From Culturomica sp. (GTDB lineage Bacteria > Bacteroidota > Bacteroidia > Bacteroidales > Marinifilaceae): 47,055 nucleotides of DNA. How positions within the stretch are numbered: position 1 is the first letter of the stretch; each line of letters begins with the position of its first letter. Under the pieces are notes generated by a model, which was given only the letters and a program-made list of their open reading frames with translations, had not been told where the DNA came from and made no database searches. A program made the translations under genes and the position numbers. Location of the stretch: contig JAISVB010000002.1 of NCBI GenBank assembly GCA_031271755.1, positions 1 through 47,055 of the forward strand, in the 5' to 3' direction. Shown here piece after piece: positions 41,266 to 47,055 of the stretch.

Positions 41266-42105
41266 ATGGAATACCAGAAACTGATCGACAAATTGATAGA
41301 CCTGGCGGTGGAGGAGGATATCGCCGCCGGCGACCTGACCACAGACTCCATCATTCCGGCCAACTCCCGCGCCGTAGCGGAGATGAAGATGAAAGCGGAC
41401 GGGGTGATATCCGGTCTGGAAATCGCCAGGCAAGTCTACGAACGCTTTGAAAAAGGGGTGCTGTTCACCCCGTTTGTCAAAGACGGCGACCGCGTGAAAA
41501 AGGGCGACATCATCCTCCGCATAGAAGCCAGTTACCGCTGTCTGCTGCTGGGGGAACGGCTTTCGTTAAATATTTTGCAGCGCATGAGCGGGATCGCCAC
41601 CGAAACAGCCCGGTACGTCCGGGAATTGGCCGGCACCCGCACCCGGCTGTTGGACACCCGGAAAACCGCTCCCGGACTGCGGGTATTGGATAAAATGGCC
41701 GTAAAACAGGGAGGCGGCTCCAACCACCGGATGGGATTGTTCGACATGGTGATGATCAAAGACAACCACATCAAAGTGGCCGGCAGTATCTCCAAAGCCG
41801 TACAGGCGGTCCGCGCCCGTATCCCGGCCGGCATCCGGGTGGAAGTGGAAACGACGAACCTGGCCGAGGTGCGCGAAGCGCTGGCGGCCGGAGCGGACAT
41901 CATCATGTTCGACAACATGGACACGGCTGCCATGGCGGAAGCGGTAAAAGTCATCGGCGGAAAAGCCGAAACGGAAGCATCCGGAAACATGAACATCCCC
42001 CGCCTGAAAGAGGTGGCCGCCACCGGAGTGGACTACATCAGCGCAGGAGCGCTCACACACTCCGTCACGGCCCTGGACATCAGTATGAACATCAAAAACC
42101 TGTAA
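41266..42105 (+). CDS. nadC: Nicotinate-nucleotide pyrophosphorylase (quinolinate PRTase)
   Basis: A 279-residue enzyme that converts quinolinate and PRPP to nicotinate mononucleotide with loss of CO2. Conserved parts: EEDIAAGDLTTDSI near the start, ERLSLNILQRMSGIAT, RLLDTRKTAPGLRVLDKMAV with the substrate-binding Arg/Lys residues, GGGSNHRMGLFDMVMIKDNH, and the phosphate-binding end VDYISAGALTHS. The gene starts nine bases after nadB and four bases before nadA. Confidence 0.97.
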   Translation: MEYQKLIDKLIDLAVEEDIAAGDLTTDSIIPANSRAVAEMKMKADGVISGLEIARQVYERFEKGVLFTPFVKDGDRVKKGDIILRIEASYRCLLLGERLSLNILQRMSGIATETARYVRELAGTRTRLLDTRKTAPGLRVLDKMAVKQGGGSNHRMGLFDMVMIKDNHIKVAGSISKAVQAVRARIPAGIRVEVETTNLAEVREALAAGADIIMFDNMDTAAMAEAVKVIGGKAETEASGNMNIPRLKEVAATGVDYISAGALTHSVTALDISMNIKNL

Positions 42106-42109
42106 CCGT

Positions 42110-43033
42110 ATGCCGACACCGTCCGTCACCGACCGAATAAACCGGCTGAAAAAAGAGAAAAACGCCGTCATTCTGGCCCATTACTATACCCGGCCGGAGG
42201 TACAGGATCTGGCCGACTACGTAGGCGATTCGCTGGGATTGTCCCAGGAAGCCGGCAAAACGGACGCAGAGATCATCGTCTTCTGCGGAGTGCACTTCAT
42301 GGCCGAAACCGCTGCGATCATCTCTCCCCGCAAAAAGGTATTGATCCCGGTTCAACACGCCGGCTGCTCGTTGGCCGAAAGCGTCAACGGGTACGAATTG
42401 AAGCAGTGGAAAGAGGAGCACCCGGAAGGGATCGTGGTCAGCTATGTAAATACGACGGCCGAAGTAAAGGCGTATACAGACATCTGTTGCACTTCCGCCA
42501 ACGCCTTGCGGGTGGTGGAGAGCCTGCCCCCCAATAGCCGCATCCTGTTCGTTCCCGATAAAAACCTCGGGGCGTGGATCCGCAAAAGAACAGGCCGGGA
42601 GATGGAATTGTGGGCCGGAGATTGTTGCGTACACCAGCGGATCACCGCGGAAATGATCCTGGAGAAGGCAGCGGAATATCCGGAAGCCGACATCCTGATC
42701 CACCCCGAAGCAAACTGTTCGGCCGACGACCGGATACACTCCCTGCCGCAGGCATACTTCTACTCCACCGCCGGCATGATCGCACACGCCAAAAAATCCC
42801 CCAAAAAGCAATTTGTGATCGCCACGGAAATGGATACCCTCCACCAATTGCAAAAAGACAGCCCGGCGAAAGAGTTTATCCCGGTCGGCGATCGGATCAT
42901 ATGCGGGCAAATGAAAAAAATCACCCCGGAAAACCTGTTGGAAGCGCTGGAAAAGGAGCAATACAAAGTAACCGTTCCCGCAGAGATCCGGGAAAAAGCG
43001 CGATTGCCCATTCAGCGGATGCTGGAACTGTGA
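42110..43033 (+). CDS. nadA: Quinolinate synthase
   Basis: A 307-residue Fe-S enzyme that condenses iminoaspartate with dihydroxyacetone phosphate to quinolinate. The short length matches the compact NadA type. The likely 4Fe-4S ligands are C86 (in QHAGCSLAES), C172 or C173 (DCCVHQ) and C265 (IICGQMKK). Other conserved parts are ILAHYYTRPEVQDLADYVGDS and ATEMDTLHQLQKD. It completes the aspartate route together with nadB and nadC, four bases after nadC. Confidence 0.97.
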   Translation: MPTPSVTDRINRLKKEKNAVILAHYYTRPEVQDLADYVGDSLGLSQEAGKTDAEIIVFCGVHFMAETAAIISPRKKVLIPVQHAGCSLAESVNGYELKQWKEEHPEGIVVSYVNTTAEVKAYTDICCTSANALRVVESLPPNSRILFVPDKNLGAWIRKRTGREMELWAGDCCVHQRITAEMILEKAAEYPEADILIHPEANCSADDRIHSLPQAYFYSTAGMIAHAKKSPKKQFVIATEMDTLHQLQKDSPAKEFIPVGDRIICGQMKKITPENLLEALEKEQYKVTVPAEIREKARLPIQRMLEL

Positions 43034-43093
43034 CGGCACCGGAAATAGAATCGTTTCAAAATAATATACTAAACCCGATTAAACAGCACTTGT

Positions 43094-45541
43094 ATGAACA
43101 TCTCATTGAACTGGCTGAAAGAGTACCTGAAGATCGACCTGGATGTGGAAAAGATAAGCGAGATCCTGACCGCTATCGGTTTGGAAGTGGGCGGATATAA
43201 AAAATTCGAATCCATCAAAGGCGGCCTGAAAGGCCTGGTGGTCGGAGAGGTCAAAACCTGCGCCCCGCATCCGGATTCCGACCACCTGCACATCACCGCC
43301 GTCGACCTGGGGAACAACACCCTCACCCCCATCGTGTGCGGCGCCCCCAACGTAGCTGCCGGACAAAAGGTGATCGTGGCAACCATCGGCACCGTGCTGT
43401 ACGACGGAGAAAAAGAGTTTGTCATCAAAAAATCCAGGATCCGGGGAGAGGAGTCGGAAGGAATGATCTGTGCGGAAGACGAAATCGGCATCGGAACCGG
43501 TCACGACGGCATCATCGTACTGCCGGCCGGTACGCCGGTGGGAATGCCGGCCGCCGAATACTATAGCATAACGGAGGACTACGTCATCGAAGTGGACATC
43601 ACCCCCAACCGGATCGACGGCGCTTCCCACTTGGGAGTAGCCCGCGACCTGGCCGCCTGCCTGAAACAGTCGGAGGATATCTCCTATACCCTCCCCTCCG
43701 TCGAATCGTTCAGGCCGGACAGCGACAGCGCCGGAGTGACCGTAGAGGTGCTGCGCCCGGAGGCTTGCCCCCGCTATGCCGGCGTCTGCATCGAAGGGCT
43801 GGAGGTAAAACCTTCCCCCGAATGGCTGCAAACCAGGTTGCGGACGATCGGCCTGCACCCCATCAACAACGTGGTGGACGTAACCAATTACATCCTTTTT
43901 GGATTGGGACAGCCGCTCCACGCCTTCGACAAAGCGAAGATCACGGGCGACAAAGTACTGGTACAGACCCTGCCGCAAGGAACCAAATTCACAACACTCG
44001 ACGGGGTAGAACGCACCTTGGACCGGAACGACCTGATGATCTGCAACGCCGAAGCCCCGATGTGCATCGCCGGTGTATTCGGCGGTTTGGAGAGCGGGAT
44101 CACCGCGGAAACCACCTCCGTTTTTTTGGAAAGCGCCTGTTTCGACTCTGTGTACATCCGTAAAACGGCAAAACGCCACGGACTGAACACAGACGCCTCC
44201 TTCCGTTTTGAACGGGGAACCGATCCCAACATCGTCATCTACGCCCTGAAAAGAGCGGCATTGCTGATCCAGGAAGTAGCCGGCGGGAAGATCACCTCCG
44301 GGATCACGGACATTTACCCGGAACCGGTAAAAGATTTTGAAGTACTCTTGCAATACGCCCACATCGACCAACTGATCGGCAAACAATTGGGCAAAGCGCG
44401 CATCCGGAAAATCACAGAAGCGCTGGAAATGAAGGTTGTCCAAGAAACAGAAACCGGCCTCTTGCTGCACGTTCCGCCCTACCGGGTAGATGTACGCCGC
44501 GAAGCGGACGTGATCGAGGACATTCTCCGCATTTACGGCTTCAACAACATCGAAGTGCCCGCCAAAGTCAGCTCCACCCTCAGCTACTCCCACAAACCGG
44601 ACGACCACCGCCTGAAAAACCGGATCGGAGACCTGTTGGCAGCGAACGGATTCAACGAGATCATGAACAATTCGCTGACCCGGTCGGCCTACTACGAACA
44701 GACGGAGAGTTTCCGGCCGGAAGAGACCGTGCTGCTGCTCAACCCGCTCAGCAGCGACCTGAACGCCCTGCGGCAAAGCCTGCTGTTCGGCGGATTGGAA
44801 ACGATCGCCTACAACATCAACCGGAAAAACCCGGACCTGCGCCTGTTTGAATTCGGGAAAGCGTACACCTTTCACGCCAAACCGGAGGGCGATCCGCTGA
44901 AACAGTACCGGGAAGAGACCCAACTCGCACTGTGGCTGACCGGCCACAAAACCACCGCCTCCTGGAACGCCCCGGAGGAGAAAACCGGCTTCTTCACCGC
45001 CAAAGCATACGGAGAATTGATTCTCTCCAACCTCGGCTTCCGGCCGGATGCAGCATCGACAGAGGAGTACCGGTCGGATCTGCTCCGGGAAGGCATTGCC
45101 TACCGCCAGAACGGGCAACACCTGATGACCATCGGCATCCTTAGCCGCCGCGCCTTGAAAACATTCGACATCGATCAGGAAGTTTACTACGCGGAGCTCT
45201 CCTGGGAGAACCTGCTGAAGGCCCTGAAAAATCGCTCTATCAGCTTCCAGCCGCTCCCCAAATACCCCTCCGTCAAGCGCGACCTGGCATTGCTGCTGGA
45301 CAAAAAGATCAGCTTCAAAGAAGTCAAAGAAATCGCCTTGCGCACCGAAAAGAGCCTGCTGAAAGCCGTCACCCTGTTCGATGTATACGAAGGAGAAAAA
45401 TTGGGAGCCGGCAAGAAATCCTATGCCGTCAGCTTCACCCTGCTGGACGAGGAAAAAACGCTGACAGACAAGCAGATCGACAAGATCATGGGGAAACTGA
45501 TCGGCGCCTACCAACACCAGCTCGGCGCCGAAATCCGCTAA
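43094..45541 (+). CDS. pheT: Phenylalanyl-tRNA synthetase beta subunit
   Basis: A complete 815-residue beta subunit. Domains in order: N-terminal EMAP-like tRNA-binding fold (about 42-155, VVGEVKTCAPHPDSDHLHI); B3/B4 editing domain (about 215-375, with VVDVTNYILFGLGQPLHAFD); B5 domain (about 405-480); a catalytic-like core (about 495-690); and the C-terminal ferredoxin-fold anticodon-binding domain (about 720-815, PKYPSVKRDLALLLDKKI). pheS is not in the window, so the two subunits are encoded apart here. It follows nadA by 60 bases, and its stop codon overlaps the convergent pncB stop codon. Confidence 0.97.
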   Translation: MNISLNWLKEYLKIDLDVEKISEILTAIGLEVGGYKKFESIKGGLKGLVVGEVKTCAPHPDSDHLHITAVDLGNNTLTPIVCGAPNVAAGQKVIVATIGTVLYDGEKEFVIKKSRIRGEESEGMICAEDEIGIGTGHDGIIVLPAGTPVGMPAAEYYSITEDYVIEVDITPNRIDGASHLGVARDLAACLKQSEDISYTLPSVESFRPDSDSAGVTVEVLRPEACPRYAGVCIEGLEVKPSPEWLQTRLRTIGLHPINNVVDVTNYILFGLGQPLHAFDKAKITGDKVLVQTLPQGTKFTTLDGVERTLDRNDLMICNAEAPMCIAGVFGGLESGITAETTSVFLESACFDSVYIRKTAKRHGLNTDASFRFERGTDPNIVIYALKRAALLIQEVAGGKITSGITDIYPEPVKDFEVLLQYAHIDQLIGKQLGKARIRKITEALEMKVVQETETGLLLHVPPYRVDVRREADVIEDILRIYGFNNIEVPAKVSSTLSYSHKPDDHRLKNRIGDLLAANGFNEIMNNSLTRSAYYEQTESFRPEETVLLLNPLSSDLNALRQSLLFGGLETIAYNINRKNPDLRLFEFGKAYTFHAKPEGDPLKQYREETQLALWLTGHKTTASWNAPEEKTGFFTAKAYGELILSNLGFRPDAASTEEYRSDLLREGIAYRQNGQHLMTIGILSRRALKTFDIDQEVYYAELSWENLLKALKNRSISFQPLPKYPSVKRDLALLLDKKISFKEVKEIALRTEKSLLKAVTLFDVYEGEKLGAGKKSYAVSFTLLDEEKTLTDKQIDKIMGKLIGAYQHQLGAEIR

Positions 45542-46707
45542 CGCTTCGACTCCAGGCGCAATACCTTCTTGCAGAGTTCGATTTCATCGGGAAACCCCGT
45601 TTCTTTTCCCTCTGTATCCGACAACTTTACCGTCGGGACAAAGTGCGGGCTTCCTGCAGGCTTTGCTTCAAAAAGCTTGATAACTATGTTCAGCGGGACA
45701 GCTCCCACATCATTCGTGAGGTAAGTGCCGACGCCGTAAACATCGTGCACCCGTCCATTCGCAAATGCCTTGATCCGCCTGATCTCCTCCAGATCCAACC
45801 CATCGCTGTAAACAATGGTTTTGGAACGGGGATCGATCCGGTGCTTCCGGTAATGCGCCAGCGCATTTTCCGTAAAGCGGAAGGGATCCCCGCTGTCCCA
45901 CCGCAACCCGTCAAAAAGTTTGGCATACAAAGTCGAAAAGTTATCGAAAAAATTACCGGTCGTATACGTATCACTCAACGCAATCCCCAGATAACCGTCA
46001 TACACATCCACCCAATTCTCCATAGCCTGAGCATTAGCCGAACGGTACCCGTAATGCGCCCCGTGATACATAAACCACTCGTGCGGATGAGTTCCCATCG
46101 GAGTCAACCCATACTTCATCGCCAAATAGATATTGCTGGTTCCGTTCAATAAATTCCCCATCCTGCTTTTCAACACCTCCACCACCCTGTCCTGCACATC
46201 GAACGAAAAACGGCGACGGGTGCCGAACTCCGACAACTCCACCCCGGCTTCCCGGAACGCATCCGCTTTTTTCAAAACAGTTTCCGTCACAGCCACAGCC
46301 TGTTGCCCGGTCATCCGGTAATACAGCTCCGAAACAATAGACATCAGCGGAACCTCCCACAAAACCGTGCGGTACCACATCCCCCGGATCTCGATCTCCA
46401 ACTCCCCTCCCTCCTGCATCACCCGCACCTCGTCCGGGTCAAACCGGAATCCCTTTAACAGATCAAAAAAGACCGCATCGAAGTAGTAACACTTTCTCCG
46501 CATAAACGCAAGCTCCTCGCCGGTCAGGCAAAGAAGCTCCATCCCCTTCACCTCTCTCCGCACGGCATCGGCAAATCCATCCGGGAACCGCGTATCTCCC
46601 CGGTTCACAAAACGATACGCCACCTCCGCATCCGGAAACTTCTTCCGGATCGCATTCATGGTCGTGAATTTATAGAGATCGTTATCCGTAAAATGGTTGA
46701 TGATCAT
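45538..46707 (-). CDS. pncB: Nicotinate phosphoribosyltransferase
   Basis: A 389-residue NAD salvage enzyme that joins nicotinate to PRPP with ATP hydrolysis. It starts MIINHFTDNDLYKFTTMNAI, the family pattern for substrate binding. Further hallmarks are the region with THPHEWFMYHGAHYGYRSAN, then GYLGIALSDTYTTGNFFDNF, and LRWDSGDPFRFTENAL. It complements the de novo route encoded by nadBCA on the opposite strand, with pheT between. Its TAG and the pheT TAA share bases in the four-base overlap CTAA. Confidence 0.97.
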   Translation of the reverse strand: MIINHFTDNDLYKFTTMNAIRKKFPDAEVAYRFVNRGDTRFPDGFADAVRREVKGMELLCLTGEELAFMRRKCYYFDAVFFDLLKGFRFDPDEVRVMQEGGELEIEIRGMWYRTVLWEVPLMSIVSELYYRMTGQQAVAVTETVLKKADAFREAGVELSEFGTRRRFSFDVQDRVVEVLKSRMGNLLNGTSNIYLAMKYGLTPMGTHPHEWFMYHGAHYGYRSANAQAMENWVDVYDGYLGIALSDTYTTGNFFDNFSTLYAKLFDGLRWDSGDPFRFTENALAHYRKHRIDPRSKTIVYSDGLDLEEIRRIKAFANGRVHDVYGVGTYLTNDVGAVPLNIVIKLFEAKPAGSPHFVPTVKLSDTEGKETGFPDEIELCKKVLRLESKR

Positions 46708-46838
46708 AGTTCTGTTTACTATTTATCGGCCGACAAGGTTTCGTTTCCGGAACTTATAACCTGTTTAAATCTCTCTGCAAAAAACATATTTGAAAATATT
46801 ACTTTTACACATCTATCTAAACTAAATTTTCACATATT

Positions 46839-46895
46839 ATGCCGCAAAATAAATTTGCATTAGCAAGATATCATAACAACGGTAAAAGCTGGTAG
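46839..46895 (+). pseudogene. Possible start remnant of a WYL-domain regulator
   Basis: An 18-codon frame, MPQNKFALARYHNNGKSW, ends in TAG. The first 11 residues resemble the start of Bacteroidales WYL-domain transcription regulators (which I recall as starting like MPxNKxALxRY), after which the match stops. No continuation is seen in any frame before the rRNA terminator 40 bases later. It is either a gene remnant or a chance likeness. The rest of the 281-base stretch between pncB and the 5S gene is A/T-rich and otherwise shows only a weak promoter-like box (TACTTTTA near 46799-46806). Confidence 0.3.
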
Positions 46896-46934
46896 AGTTC
46901 AGCGGCGGAAAAAAGATTCAGGATGCACAGTAAG

Positions 46935-46983
46935 CAAAAAAATAAGCCCTTCGTTTCTTTCTTTCGATTGAACCGAAGGGCTT
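46935..46983 (-). terminator. Rho-independent terminator of the rRNA operon
   Basis: On the minus strand AAGCCCTTCG and CGAAGGGCTT (plus-strand arms 46974-46983 and 46944-46953) form a perfect 10-bp stem with a 20-base loop, followed by ATTTTTTTG (complement of 46935-46943). It lies directly downstream of the 5S rRNA. Confidence 0.88.
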
Positions 46984-46988
46984 CAAAA

Positions 46989-47055
46989 TCCGGCGTCTAC
47001 CTACTCTCCCACCCTTGCGGGCAGTACCATCGGCGTGAAAGGGCTTAACTTCTCT
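46989..47055 (-). rRNA. 5S ribosomal RNA, 3' part (runs off the window)
   Basis: The reverse complement reads AGAGAAGTTAAGCCCTTTCA, then CGCCGATGGTACTGCCCGCA and AGGGTGGGAGAGTAGGTAGA, the standard 3' half of bacterial 5S rRNA with its loop and helix sequences. The 3' end is placed near 46989 by the pairing end and is uncertain by a few bases. The 5' half and presumably 23S and 16S lie beyond the window. Confidence 0.93.

Overview
The window comes from a member of the Bacteroidota, most likely order Bacteroidales. The evidence is two SusC/SusD (RagA/RagB) pairs, an ECF sigma/FecR-type anti-sigma pair, a PorW/SprE-like lipoprotein, Bacteroidetes-type HU and Mrp proteins, lipoproteins with acidic residues just after the lipid-bearing cysteine, and upstream boxes matching the Bacteroidetes promoter (-7 TAnnTTTG, -33 TTTG/TTG). 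Genus cannot be fixed from sequence alone; the SusC proteins read like those of Odoribacteraceae-type gut bacteria, which is an impression rather than a result.

Layout. 1-354: no gene; one copy of a long hairpin-forming repeat. 355-8006: mostly housekeeping genes: diadenylate cyclase (cdaA), a LolA-like protein, ychF, dsbD, RNase G and HU, then a small secreted protein (7393-7938). 8053-28845: one minus-strand run of surface genes. It begins with an ECF sigma factor and FecR-like anti-sigma factor, then holds two successive cassettes of identical order (SusC, SusD, zinc metallopeptidase lipoprotein, DUF4302 lipoprotein), and ends with a BACON/leucine-rich-repeat lipoprotein and an FN3-like lipoprotein. 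A strong terminator at 7971-8006 closes the run. No glycoside hydrolase or polysaccharide lyase is present. Surface peptidases beside RagAB-type importers suggest protein or peptide capture rather than glycan use (inference).

28866-37429: an envelope cluster on the minus strand: a conserved 96-aa protein, a YgjP-like metallopeptidase, Mrp, a PorW/SprE-like lipoprotein, TsaE, and a TPR/PD40/OmpA protein resembling PorE with an extra SPOR-like tail. 37430-37925 holds a second copy of the hairpin repeat and an unlisted C-terminal gene remnant. 37926-39596: aroC and a SlyD-like isomerase with a metal-binding tail. 39688-46707: NAD synthesis (nadB-nadC-nadA), pheT, and convergent pncB. 46708-47055: a possible WYL-regulator remnant, an rRNA-operon terminator and the 3' part of a 5S rRNA on the minus strand.

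The most unusual item is the hairpin repeat (31-306 and 37696-37885). Its two copies carry compensatory base changes in paired arms, which points to selection on a folded structure. I did not find a CRISPR array, prophage, transposase or tRNA.
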